The notes under the pieces were generated by a model. The model had not been told where the DNA came from and made no database searches. It was given only the letters and a program-made list of their open reading frames with translations. 64,000 bases of DNA from Vanrija pseudolonga (lineage: Eukaryota > Basidiomycota > Tremellomycetes > Trichosporonales > Trichosporonaceae). Location: positions 1,426,001-1,490,000 of the forward strand of contig NC_085853.1 of assembly GCF_020906515.1 (NCBI RefSeq), read 5' to 3'. Made by a program: the position numbers and the translations under genes. Positions 1-12,500 of the stretch are shown here, one piece after another (position 1 is the first letter of the stretch; every line of letters begins with the position of its first letter).

Positions 1-3000
1 AGGCTGCCATCAAGGCCGAGGAGGAACGGTGGGCGCGACGCGCCGCCGCCGAGATTGCCGGCCTCAAGAATGAGGGCGACGCCGAGCGCGAGGCGAGAAA
101 AAAGCGCCAGAGGGAGGAGAGAGAAAGAAATCTCGTCCTCAGCGTCTGGCCTGACTTCAAGCAGGGCGTCCCGCTCAAGATGAGCGAGGTGTTCTACGAT
201 ACGCCAGCCGCGCGCTCGGCTTTCTCAGCAGCCGCCCTCAAGAAGAAGCGGCGGTTGCTGACTGGCCTGCCTCATGAAGAGTGTAGGTTTCAAGTAATTT
301 GTTGTGCTGAGCGCTGACATTGCAGTCGCCATCGCTGTTGCCAAGGACAAGACGGCGCCTCCAGAAACAACCTTCCTCTTACCAAGCCTTCCACCACTGC
401 CCTCGAGCGATCCCAGGCAGCCAAACTACCTCACCCCCATCGGCTCCTATTTTGACCCCCAGTGGGTCAAGGACGGTCGCGAGTTGCGACGAGAGGAGAT
501 GACGCGGCCACCGAAGCCCGCCGTCCGGTTCGAGGAGCCAGCGGTCAACGGCAGCAGGCGGGGATCAGAGGAGGAGGTCGGGCGGATGCTGGATCTCGCC
601 GACTGGGAAAACGACATCATCCTGTTCTCTGGTGACTACACCCCGGCAAACACGCACGACCCGCTACAGCTGCGCAACGACGCACTGGAAAGCGGCGACT
701 GGCAGAATGAAGTCATCTGGGATGCGCGGCGTGCGACGGCGGATTTGGTCGAGGACCACGAAGACGAAGAGGCCTCGGCCGAGGTCGCAGAGGACGACAG
801 CACGCTGGATGACAAGCCTGCGCCTCTCCCCAAGCTCGACCCGTTCAACATCTCCAACGACCACTTCTACGAGCACACTCGTGCGTCAAGATTCCGAATC
901 CGTCAGACATTCGGTGCCATCGAGGTGTTCCACTCCACGCCTGCCAAGGTCCTTCAGATGCCATTCGTGAGTGGAATAGTACGATTGGATCTAACTCTGC
1001 AGTACAAGACTACGCTCGGCAAGAACGAGGCGCGTTCCTGGCACCGACCAGTGCTGTCGTTCCCGTCAAACGTCTGGTTGTCATTCTCGAAGCTCAAGTC
1101 GAACCCGTCGTCTTCTTCTCGGAAGAACAAGACGATGACGGACCCGTCCGAGCGTTTCAAGACGACAAAGGACCTGAGTCTGACGGAAAAGGGCCCATTC
1201 GTACTTCTCGAGTTCTCGGTGAGTACCCACACCATCAGTAAGCCTGGACTATGGCTAAACAAGCATATAGGAAGAGTACCCTCCCATCATGAGTGGTTAC
1301 GGCATGGGTACTACCATCGTCAACTACTACCGCAAGAAGGACGACAAGGACGAGCATGTGCCCAAGCTTGACCTTGGACAGCCTTCAATCTTGAACGTTG
1401 GAGATGCCGAACCATTCTTGCTGGGCTATGTGGATGCGGGCAAGGTCACCCAAGTGATTCACAACAACCTCCTCCGCGCACCAATCTTCCAACACAAGCC
1501 CGAAACAACCGACTTTTTGATCATCCGGCAGACAATCAACGGTCATGTGCAGTATCATGTCCGTGAGATCAAGGATATCTTCACTGTCGGCCAGACGGTG
1601 CCGAACGAGTCCGAAGTGCCGGGTCCACACGCACGCAAGAACACCAACACTGCAAAGCTTCGTTTGATGATCGTCGCTTGGATCCTTATCAAGAAGAACA
1701 AGGAGCTAGCCAAGCAGCGTGTCAAGCTGGCCAGACTGATCAAGTACTTCCCTGATCAGACAGAGCTGCAGATGCGCCAGCGTCTCAAAATCAAAGGAAA
1801 TGTGGGTGTTGCGGACCTTCGTACTCGTCACCCAGCTGACTCTTCAGGAATTCCTCGAGTACGACAAGGACGCCGGCTTCCACTCGGGTTACTGGAAGCT
1901 CAACCAGACCTACGACTTCCCGACCGAACGCAAGGACGTCGAGGCGCTGGTGACCCCCGAAATGGCTTCGCTCTATGAGGCCATGCAGGTCGGCGCGCAG
2001 CACTTGCGTGACGCAGGCTACACGAAGACTGCTGAAGGCAAGGACGAGGACGAGTTTGGCGAGGACGGCACCGGCCTCGACATCGAGCAGCAGCTCGCCG
2101 TGTGGGCAACCACCTTAAACTACAAGCGTGCTGAGGCACAGAAGGCATGGCTTTTAGTGCACGGCGACGGAGAGCCCACTGGCCGTGGCGAAGGCTTTAG
2201 CTTCCTCAAGACCAACATGAAGAACTACTTCTTGCGAAAGGGCGAGACGGAAGAAGGCCGTCGACTAGAAGCCGAAGCCAAGGCTGGCGGTGGCCCCGTC
2301 AAGATTTCCAACGCCGAGCAGAACAGAATCTACGAAGAGGAGAAGCGCAAGGTCTGGGATCTACAGTGGAAGGCGCTCAGCAACCCGACCCCGCCAGACC
2401 TCACAGCCGCGGATGACGCTGGTGTTGCTGTCACTCAGACGGCCGCCATGGGCCCGCGCTTCGGCAAGCCTGAGCCCCGTCACTTTTCACGTGCCGGATC
2501 GCTGGCGTTCGACAGCCCTATGGAGGAAGCTCGCTCACCGTCAGCCTTCTCATTCGACGGCGAATCCCAAGTGACGGGCAATGACCGAGGGCAGCAAAAG
2601 GTGCTCCGCATCAACCGCGTCGTCAAGGGAAAGCAAACTGTTGAGATTGTGCGCGACCCGGCCGTCATCCAGTCTTACCTGCGCCGCGTGGAGGAGCGGA
2701 AGCTGGCCCAATTCACCGAGGAGCTGGAGAACCTCAAACCGACAGGCAACATGGACGAAGACGAGCTCAAGATTCAGGCCCTGCGTGCCGAAGTCATTCG
2801 ACTCAAGAAGAACCAGCAGAGGCGACAACAGCGAAAGAAGTACAACGGCAAGGGCGAACTCCCCGACGTCGGCGAGGGAGAGGGCAAGCGCAAGTGCGGT
2901 GCTTGTGGAGCTTACGGTCACACCAAGGCGAACCGCAACTGCCCCAAGTTTGCGCAAAGCAACATGGCGCCAAGCCCGAGCACGACGCCAGCAGCCGGCC

Positions 3001-3116
3001 CAACACCATACGGCTACGGCTCGATGTCGCTCGACGGGCCGCTTGCCAGCCCGGCAGGCGAAGCGCCACCTGCCGCGCCGATGAAGATCAAGCTCGCCCT
3101 GGGAGGCAACCGGTAG
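1..3116 (+). CDS. TAF1: TFIID subunit TAF1 (5'-truncated by window edge)
   Basis: Largest subunit of general transcription factor TFIID, acting in the nucleus at RNA polymerase II promoters. About 980 C-terminal residues are visible in five exons: 1-282, 326-966, 1003-1218, 1271-1801 and 1848-3116. The introns are 36-52 nt and each junction keeps the frame. The conserved TAF1 core (DUF3591) is clear: EEYPPIMSGYGMGTTIVNYY, then an acidic-loop and winged-helix-like part with NVGDAEPFLLGYV, and EFLEYDKDAGFHSGYWKL. A C-terminal zinc knuckle, C-x2-C-x4-H-x6-C (CGACGAYGHTKANRNC), lies near 2900-2950 and is typical of TAF1. No bromodomain is present, as expected for fungal TAF1. The N-terminal TBP-inhibitory part lies outside the window. 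Transcription converges on the kinase gene to the right. Identity is secure; exon ends are read by eye. Confidence 0.95.
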
Positions 3117-4116
3117 TGGCGCCACTTCTTGTCACCCACACGCGCCACACATCAGTCACATTGTATCATTGTATCAACAACCCCATAGCAAACACACTTT
3201 CCATACCCAGCATAACGAGAGTACCCCACCTTCTCAGCCCTGATCTCACTCAGCGTCCCTGCCGTAACTGTGACGCTCCCATCCGATGCAGACGGCTCTG
3301 AAGTGCCTGTGGCGACCGTCGGACGTCGGCTCTAAAGCCAATGTTTGGACAGGGGTGGGGTTTGACCAGGCTCCAAGGTATCCAGTTCCAAGGAGCCTTC
3401 CCGGTCTCTACAGACAGACGCTGTGGGAAGACGAGGAACATTCGTTCCTGCCTCGGGCGAGGCATTGTTCCTTGTTCTTTTTCCACAGACGGGGCTCGCC
3501 ATATCGGATCGGCTCCTCCGTCCCGATAAGGAACGGGGGCGACGGGGTGGCGGTGAATACTTCCCAATAGCGCGTCTTGTCGAATAGAGGCATGAGTACA
3601 AGCGGCATGAGTGCGTAGTCACATGAACACGAGCCGCGGCATGTGTCAGGTGGCAGGCAGGTATGGCGGCAACCTTGACTTGGGAGACAGACGACGGCCG
3701 CGGTGAGTCGCTCCGTTGTGGCCGTGCCATTCATTCCGTTGCGCGAACAAATGCATGCTGCGCTACTATGACTTTGATGCCGATGAATCTCGCCGCTGCC
3801 GATGTATATGGCCGCGGACGGACGGAATGCTTGGTCGAGATGATTGCACGGGGGATGGGGGGGAGGTGGCGCGTTCACGAGGTCCTAATGACCTCGCGCG
3901 CGCCAGATGAACTACTACAATGCGAGGGACGCTACAGCTAAAAGCACAACAGGAGGGCTAGTGCGGGGATAGAGTGAGAGAGAGAGAGAGATGGATACGA
4001 GTGTGGTGGTGAGAGAGTGTTGCAAAGCCCGGAAGAGACGAAGAAAAGAGATAAAAGAAAAAGAGTCCGTATCAGCCACTCGGGCCACAAGACCCATGTA
4101 TTATTGTTTGTGGCGC
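3117..4116. other. convergent 3' intergenic region
   Basis: About 1 kb between the stop codons of TAF1 (plus) and the kinase gene (minus). It should hold both 3' UTRs. A short GA repeat (GAGAGAGAGAGAG) sits near 3975-3990. I see no gene, tRNA or convincing structured element. Confidence 0.5.
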
Positions 4117-7100
4117 CTAGGCAATGATACACTCAGACTTGGAGTCGCGCTCGCGGCGCTGCTTGCGGCGCACGGCGGGGCCGCCGCTGATGCCGCGGTC
4201 CTCGGGGCCGGGCTCCAGCACGCGCACGGTGGGGACATGCTGAATAGGAGGAGGGTAGGTGCGTGGGCCGACGCCGTTGGTCTGCGCCGGCACGTCCTCG
4301 TCGATCCGGATGAGCGACGTCGAGCGGTCGCGCGGGGCAGAGGCAGAGGTGGTGCCGTCCTCGTCGCTCGTCTGCGAGTGGCGCGAGCGCAGCGACCCGC
4401 TCACCGCCTTCTCGGGGACCGGGTGGTCGGTCGGGAACGGGTAAGGGCGGGCTGCGGTTGCGGCGCCAGCTGACAGGCGTGATGCGCGGCGCGCACCCGA
4501 GCTCGAGCCAGAGGCCGTCTCCTTCTCGGCGGCGGGTTGGTCGACCAGCGACGTTGTAGACGCAAGCAAGGACGACTTGGAACCCATGCCGCGCGAGAAA
4601 AGACGCGCGGGGAGCGACGTGAGAGGCGTCGTGCCGCCGCTCTGGTCCCAGGGATAAGGCGAGTTGTCGCGCGATGAAGGGGCGGATGGCGCCAAGTCCT
4701 GCTGACTGACGAGGAGAGCAAGCTGCTCGCGCACGTTGCAGCGCGGGTTGGCACGCGTCGCGCACTTGGAGTGCGTGATCAGGCCGCAGTTCTGGCACAG
4801 GTAGGCGGCCTTCTTGACGCCGTCAAGGCAGACGTGGCAAGTGATCGCTGGGCAGGGTTAGTCTCATGAGGGTCCGGATGGCACTCCAACTTACACTTTG
4901 CGAACCTCGTCTTGACCAGGGAGTGCGCCTTGGCGATGGAGCTGTCGAGGGCCGTGTTGCTCTGTGAGTAGTGCGAGTGAAGACTAACCATGCTGGCCTG
5001 GGCACGACGGGACGTCTCGGCGACGCCCTCAAGCTCACGCGTGGTCGCAGCTCCCGGAAGGTCGGTAAGAGACGCTGAGGCGGAGCGTGCCCCCGGCGTG
5101 TCAAAGATGCGCTGCGAGTCGACACGGGGCACGCCGTTGTCGCTCTTCTGCGCCATGCGGTGCACGAAGGGTAACGAGTCAAAGTGAAGTTTGGCCATGT
5201 CGGGTAGGCTGGAGCGCACCCAGTCGTGCTGGAACAGCATGGCGGCTGTCGGTCTCTGCTTCGGGTCCTTGGCGAAGCAGAGCTTGAGGAAGTCGAGAGC
5301 CTCGGGCGAAGCACCAACAGGGAGCGGGGGAAGCGCGTCCTCGACGATGCGGAACAGCACAGTCATGCTGTTGCCGACTCCCGAGTACGGTGGCTTGCCA
5401 GTCAGCAGCTCGATAACGGTGCAGCCCAGCGACCAGATATCGGACGCAGGCGACGCGCCAGCGAGCTTGATGATCTCTGGGGCCATCCAGTTTGGAGTGC
5501 CAGCAATCTCATTGACGCCCTTGGCCGAGTTGGCCCTGCCAACACTGGCGCGCTCAGCAAAGTTCTCGACGGCGCGCATGTTGAGGGACACGCCAAAGTC
5601 GGACAGCTTGATGTTGCCGTTCTTGGTCGAGAGGATGTTGGCCGACTTGAGATCGCAGTGGACGACACCCTGGGAGTGAAGGTAGTGCAGGCCCTCAAGA
5701 ATCTTCCCGACATACGACGAGACCAAACGCTCGTTGAACTTGCCGAAAGCCTTGAGGGTTTGTCCCAGGGAGCCGTTCTCCACAAACTCGAGAACAATGT
5801 TCAGGTACTGGTCGTCGCGCGACATGCCCTCGTACTTGACGATGCCAGGGTGCGAGAGGCGCTTGAGGAGCTCGACCTCGCGCATCACGTCGCGCACCTC
5901 CTTCTCCTTCATACCAGAGAGGCGAATGCGCTTGATGGCGACCATCTGTCCAGTGGTAAGGTTGAGCGAGCGGTAGACTGAGCCGAACTGGCCGCGCCCA
6001 ATGCAGTTGCCCAGCTGGAAGCGAACGGGGTCCTGGCCTGGCTCGGAGAACTCGAGAACTTGCAGCGAGGCGTGCACCATGCTGTCGCGCGAATGACCAC
6101 TGAGCGTCGACGTCCGGCGGCTGTGCGTCGACGGCAGGTTGATCATGGAGTGGTTCTTCATGTTCATGAGCCTGCCGTTGGCCGACTGGACGCCGTTGCG
6201 CACGTAGTCTTCCGAGCGCCTGCGCTCCTCCTTGGACATGCGGCCAAACTGGTCTGCCGAGCCCGAAACTGACTCGATGGTGATCGTAGGCGAGATCAGC
6301 GCACCGTGCATCGAGAGCGAGAGGTTTGGCGAGGCAGGAGACTGGGGGCGCTTAGGAACGACAATGCGGCCCGTGGTGCTCAGACGTCGAATGCGAGGTC
6401 GAGGAGGGAGGGAGCCGGTGGCAGTAGCAGCACCAGTGGTGTCCTCCTCGGACAACCGCTGCTGCTGCTGTTGCTGCAACTCGAGGCTCTGGCGAGCACC
6501 ACGAGAGATTGGGCGGAGGCGCGGACTGTCGGAAAGAAGCTTGCTCGATCCAAGCAACGGTGACCCTTCCAGAGCTGCGAGCGACTGCGACAGGGCAATT
6601 CCACGAGCATCGTCCTGGGAGCCACGATTCTGTAGCGACAGGTCCTCGGTGCTGGAAAGCAGTGTGCCGATAATCTTGCGCCGTGCCTCTTGCAGTGTCT
6701 GCTCACTCATCCTGCGGGGAGATGGAGGCCTGTTGGGAAGACTGCCTCCGAGGCCGCCCTGGGAAGGGGCGTCGACGAGACCATTGGTGGCGGCGCGCAT
6801 CTGGTCGTAGTCGTCCTCGACCTCCAGTGTACGGGTCGGGTCATCGCCCACGATCGTAGGGACAGAACCGTTCGAGATGCTAGACCGCGAGTAGGACGAG
6901 GCAACGTGCGAGTTGGTGCTAACGAGGCTCGGCGTCCGCTCACGTTCGTGAAGTGGCGCCAGGTGGTGAGCCGAGTGGATTGATGAGGCACTGCTGTTCC
7001 AGTCGTTGACCGATGTGCGGTGGTAGCCCGAGCTCGTGGTTGACGCGTCGCTAGGCCGCGCAAACGATATGTGTGATGACCTAATGCTTGGAGCTGACTG

Positions 7101-9545
7101 CACTGAAGGGGGACCGGTGCTTGTTGTTGTCATTGTCGACCCGGGTGGCAGGATGGTCGACGCGCGTAATGCTGGCCGTGCCGTGGGTGGCGTCCCCTGA
7201 GTTGATGGCGCTGAACGTGACATTGGCGTCATTGGCGTCGTCCCGCGAACTGGCGATTTGGTCGGCGGTGTCGGTGGCGCAGCTGCCTGTGACACGCGCT
7301 GGTTTGTACCTGCTCCTGCTTTTGTCACATGCACAGCAGCAGCAGCAGCCCCGGTGGACCCCGCCTCCAATTGTAGCCTAGCAAGTAGATCGCTCGAGCT
7401 ACTGCGCAAGGGCCGTTCCAGGACAGAGCGAGAGTTCATTGTCGCCGCTCCATAGACGCGTGTCGACCCGGGAGAGGCTCGCGGGGGGGGACTCTGTCCG
7501 GGAGACGACGGAGTGGGAGCGGTGGGTGTTGCAACTGCTGTAGCTTCGCCCGATGCTGGAGTCTGTGCCAGGCGCGATGCTGATGCGCGATGCTTGGGCC
7601 CCGAAGACGTCGAGGTTGTTGGGGAGGACACTGGGACGGCCATCTGAGCCAAGACGAGAATCGTCTTGGAGACCTTGGCGAGACCATGTGGCGAGTGCTC
7701 GTCGAGGTTGGCCAGTGTAAACAGCTCGCTCTCTGGCACGCCCATCTCGCGGCACGCTGCAAGGAAGCGGTCAAAGTTGGCTGCGATGCGAACCTCGTCC
7801 TTGGGGACCTTGACACGTTGAATGTGAGCCGGCTGTGATGGGAAGAGGCGGTTAAACAAGAAACAAAACAGGATCCCGTCTCGCAGGGCTGTCACAAACA
7901 CCTTGCGTTCGCGTGACTTTGCTGTTGCTGTGATGTTACAAGCTCTGAGTTTGGCCTCCCTGACCTCTGGCGTGACACCAGACGTGTTTCCGCTCATGAG
8001 GTCGTTGGCAGCCTCTGCCCAGGACCCACCCCAGGTGCGCTCCATCCGTGCGAGCATGCCGAGGCGATCCTCGGTAATATGCTTAATTTCCAGGTTGCGA
8101 TCCGACTTGGAGAACGTGGCGTTACGAAGCGCTGGAGTGATGAGCATGTTGATGTAGGTGGTCGCGAAGCGCAGGTGGTAGTGGTCCTTGGATAGAAGCT
8201 GATCACGAGGCTCGCTTGGGAGCAGCAATGACGTCTGTGACAGGCTCAAGCTGGTTCGCGACAGGTTGACCGACGACCCCAGTGGTGACATGTGTGACAG
8301 TGAGCTCGTGCTCGGCGGGCCAGTGGAGACGATGGTGCCGCGCGGTGTGCCAGTCGTGTATGAGGGAGCACGGGTCCGCGTTCGTAGTTGAGAGTGGGAG
8401 GATGGGCGCGCAAGCTGGGGGATTGCTGACGGTGGTTGCCGCAGCTGGCTAAGCGAAGGCGGTTGCCGAGCCGAGATGCGCAGATTGGGCGACGACGATG
8501 TCTCCAAGTTTGTCACACGGTGAGGTTGGCTCTCAAACGAAGGCTGCGAGAGTCTGGGTGGGCTGGAGAGAGACTTGGGCAACGTCTGGGGCTTGACGGG
8601 CGAGTCGAGCGAGATGGGCATGACGATTTGTTTGTCATCGATAGCCGCTTCGACCGGCGGCGGGGTGTGGGCGGCAACCACTGGCGCCGAGGCTACTCTG
8701 TGCTTTGGCTGGAAGAGGGCAGCGAGCGAATGCCGTCCGCTCTTGCGCTTGCGAACCTCGGCGTCATCGGCGGCTTTGGGCGGCGGCGGCAATGGGTCGG
8801 GAGTGGAGGAGCTGTTGGGGAAGAGGGCCAACGCGCTAGTCGAAAGGGAACCCTTCATGAGGTTTGGGGTAAGCCATCGGGAAGCCTTGTCGTCGGACTG
8901 CGGTTTCGAAAAGCTCCTCTTCTTCTTGACCTTGGATGGAGACGTCGAGGGCGAAGCGTCCTGGATTTCGATTTCCTCATGCAATCCAGTCGCAGTCGCG
9001 AGGTGGACGGCGGAACGGCTGGCAGGCGACGACGAGACGATGGCAGGGTCCACATTGTGCGACACGGTGCGGACATGAGGTTGCGGCGCGCTAGGCTTTG
9101 AGCTATCAGCGAGGATTCCCTTGAGCCTGGGCTTTTCGGGGGTTGCCGCCGATGCAGACGCTGGTGACGTTGCAGAGGATGAGGAGGATGGACGGACATT
9201 ATCGACAGGGGAAGTCGGTTTAGAGCGCTTGAGGAAGCCCTTCATTCGCCGGCTGCTGGGTCCTGGTCCTGATGGTGATGATGACGATGATTGAATGGGA
9301 TGTGGATGTGGTGAGGTCGCGAGCGACTCCTCTGCCACCACTGCGCCGTCAATCGTCGACATGTTCTTGTCTACGGGTAACGGCGGTGGTGGCGGCGGCT
9401 GTATTGGAGACGCCAAGGTTGACGAGCTGGGTGGGGGTGCGGGGGGTGGTTGAGCAGGATCGCGTTCTTGCTGCTGCTGGCCTTGTTGGCGTCTGCCGTC
9501 GGCCAAGAGGTGGGGTGGTCGAGGCTTAGCACTGGCTGCTAGCAT
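4117..9545 (-). CDS. Cdc7/Cdc15-type septation kinase with CH, C1 and CaaX
   Basis: Protein of about 1,790 residues. Low-complexity Ser/Pro-rich N-terminus; a calponin-homology-like domain at about 520-635 (around RKVFVTALRDGILFCFLFNR); long disordered linker; kinase domain at about 1170-1440 with glycine loop GRGQFGSV, VAIK lysine, HCDLKSAN catalytic loop (Cys replaces Arg of HRD), DFG and APE. It most resembles the STE11-like Cdc7/Cdc15/MAP3K-epsilon group of the septation or mitotic-exit network. A 47-nt intron (4848-4894) interrupts a perfect C1 signature, H-x12-C-x2-C-x10-C-x2-C-x4-H-x2-C-x7-C. The last residues are basic (RRKQRRER) and then SKSECIIA and stop, a canonical CaaX prenylation box. 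The first in-frame ATG is at 9545; open frame continues upstream to about 9635 without an ATG, so a further 5' exon is possible. Role in cytokinesis is inferred from the kinase group; membrane attachment from C1 and CaaX. Confidence 0.88.
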
Positions 9546-12500
9546 GGAAGGGGGACGTGTAGTGGGATGCGCGCTCGACACTGCATGGAACGAGGGATGC
9601 GCGATGGAGATGATGTTGGTGAGCCCAGTCGACACGAGCCTGCCAGGGTGGTGGTCCTGCGGCTGACTACTAGGGTCGGGCGACGCCTTGGCTTTTGCAG
9701 GAGGACGTGGGTGCGCCTCTGATCGCCAGCGCTCCTGGACGCGACGGCCGTGCGGGGGTCGAGATCGAGATGGCGACGGATGCGATGGGAGAGGTGGTGG
9801 AGACGCAGGTCGATGTGGTGTTGTCGCGCGCGTCGAGTCGGCCAGATTCCACGAGGATGATTATACTATGGTGGTGAAAGTGATGAGGAAGATAGAGTTG
9901 TGGAGAGAACGGGAACTTGCAGCAGGCTCAAGCAGCAGCATCTGAGATGCTTCCCACCCTGCAATCCAGTAGTAAAATGTCCTGACTTGGGCACGATGCT
10001 AATCGCAGGTTGGTCAGGAGACACGAGCACCAAGTGGGGGGAGGCGGAGGGCCGAGGAGAGGGCGGGGGAGGCGGAGGAGGGTGATGGAGGAGAGGGGAG
10101 GAGCGGTTGAGATGCGGGTACGGTGGCTGCAGTGGCTACAGCTGCCCTCGTTTTCCCGTGGTGCTGGTTTCGAGGTATCTTAGCCTATTGTTGCAGTAGT
10201 GTTGTGCGAGCGAGCGAGCGAGGTACGGGTACGGGGGGTTACGTTCGGCACTGCGTCTGGGTCCAGACTATGAGAACGACTGGAGCCGAGCGAGGCTGGC
10301 CGCCGTTGGGGTGTACCAGGATAGGAATACCAGGACAGGAATACCAGGACCTGGGAGGAGTCAGGCCCAGGTTGTCGGTGGGATTACTATGGAGAGGGAG
10401 ACGAACAGCAGTGCAGGAACGGGCTGGCTGGCAGTCGGCAGTCGGCAGCGGTCAGCTGTTAGGTGCTAGGTAGCACAGGTAGCAGCAGCGGCATCACAGA
10501 TTCGGGGTGCTGGGCCTCGTTGCGGGGTGGATGGCCTGGGTCGCCGTGCTCCAGGACCTGTCGTGTGTCCGAGAGTCGCCGTGTTGCCGCCTGACCTGAC
10601 TGACCCTTCGTCTCGTTGCCCTCGTCCCCTCCTCCTCCTCTCCCCCCTCGGCCCGTCCTCGTCGCCGACACAGGGGTCGACTCCTGCGTTTTTTTGCTCC
10701 CCATGTGCCTGACCGAATTGATTGACATGACATCAATCAGCCAGGTAAAAATCACTGCGGCGCCGCCCGCGGTGCGCCACGGCCAACTATACCGCCCCGT
10801 CGCCGTAAGCGCGCGACCATGCAGCGTGCTCAATGCACGACGAGCACGACGTTGGCGTCAGCTCGATCTGTGCATTTTGCAGGCAGCGGATTAGAACGGT
10901 GAGCCCGCATGAGTGTATGCGGGGAGACTGAACGCGCCACGCTGCCGGCAACCTGGCTAGGCCTCGTCCTCCCCTCCAGGACTCGTTGACAGGATTGTAA
11001 ACTTACCTAACAACGGATGCATCGAGCGAGACCGAGCCGGGAAAGCAAGCCGGCCAGCGTTGCCTGCCAGTGCAGGGACTTGCCAAACCTTGGTTACTAC
11101 AAGTAGCCGTAAGTGTTTGACGTGGGTAGAGAGCTAATCTGGCCCTGGGTCGCTTTGGCGGGCAGCAGGCGGCCAGAGGCACGCACAAGTTTCGGACAAA
11201 CGGCAAGGGTCAGGGGCAGCAGGTAGCAAGTTGTTTCGAACCATCTGTCGTCGCTGGCCCGGGGGCGGATGGGGATGGGATGCAAGGCCGCGCGGTGGCG
11301 CACACTTGTGTGCGCCGCGGCGCGCGCGCGTGCGCCTGGGCCCTCCCCGAGACTGGCTGATGCAGGCAAACGCCAGCGGCGCCGACGCCAGCGCGGGGCC
11401 ACGAGCCGCCTCTTACGCAGGTGGTTTGGCCGGAATGCGGGCGGATACATCGCGTCTCTGAGCGACATTGCATTGATTTCTTGCTCTAAAGAGCAGCATG
11501 AGCTGCGGAAGCCAGCGCCACCATCCATCGACCCCGCGTATGTGCGTGCGTACTCCCATCGCGGAGAGTTTTTTTCATGGCCAACTATGGGGACATGGAC
11601 AGCAAAGAGGGCATGCATGACGGCAGGTGACCAGGTGGGAGGTGGGAAACAACCTGTCTGCGTACCTGTCCTTTACGTTATTGAGGGGGGAAATTCTCCG
11701 CGCGATTGCTCGCTGCTCCTGCATCATCTCCTGGGTTTTCATGGCAAACCGACGACCGCTGGCCAATAGGCCGTTGTCTGCCCGCGTTCATGCTTGCTTC
11801 CCGTGGCAGACGTTTCCTGCACTAACAGGTCAGGCCAGACTTTTGGCTGCCTGCTCCTCGCTATCTCAACCTGCGCTAGCGTCGAGTGGCGCACCGCGTG
11901 CAGTGGGCTCTAAAGCCAAAAAGTAGGCACAAGGGATCTATCTCGACAGCGACGGGGCGGGCGACGGGTTGGCGGCGGCGGAGCGAGCAGCGAGCGAGCC
12001 AGCGGGCCAAAGAACGAGCCCCGCACATCGGTATGCGCGAGCGAGGCGGCGAGGCGACGAGGCGCTTGATCTCGTGCTCGTGCTCGTCGTCGTCGCGACG
12101 GGCGTGCGGCAGGCGGTCAGTCAGTCACTAGGAACATGCCGGGTGGGAGGCGGGCGCGGCAGGCCGGCCGGGGGGATACGAGAAATGGTAACTGGCCCTG
12201 GTGCTGGTGTGGGCATGAAACGGTTGCCCAGTGGCAGCCGGCGCGATGGACGGGGGTGGTGCCGTTTGCTCGGTGGCGTTGACTACGAGAACGCGGCGCG
12301 GGTGTAGCGTGGCAGCGGCGTCAATGGCGGCGATCTCATCAGCGACCCCTCTTTTGAGCATGGTATCATTCACCGCTGCTACTTTCATTAAGCGCCGCGA
12401 CGGCGTTCTCGGCAGCGCTCGGCGCCGACAAGCGGCGCAAGCCCCCGCTCGGCGGATTGAAAGAACGAAGGACAGCCGACTGACGACTGAAACTGACTGA

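Noticed and set aside
304-330. A separate gene starting with GTG near 304
   Set aside because: The frame is simply TAF1 exon 2 read back into the preceding intron.
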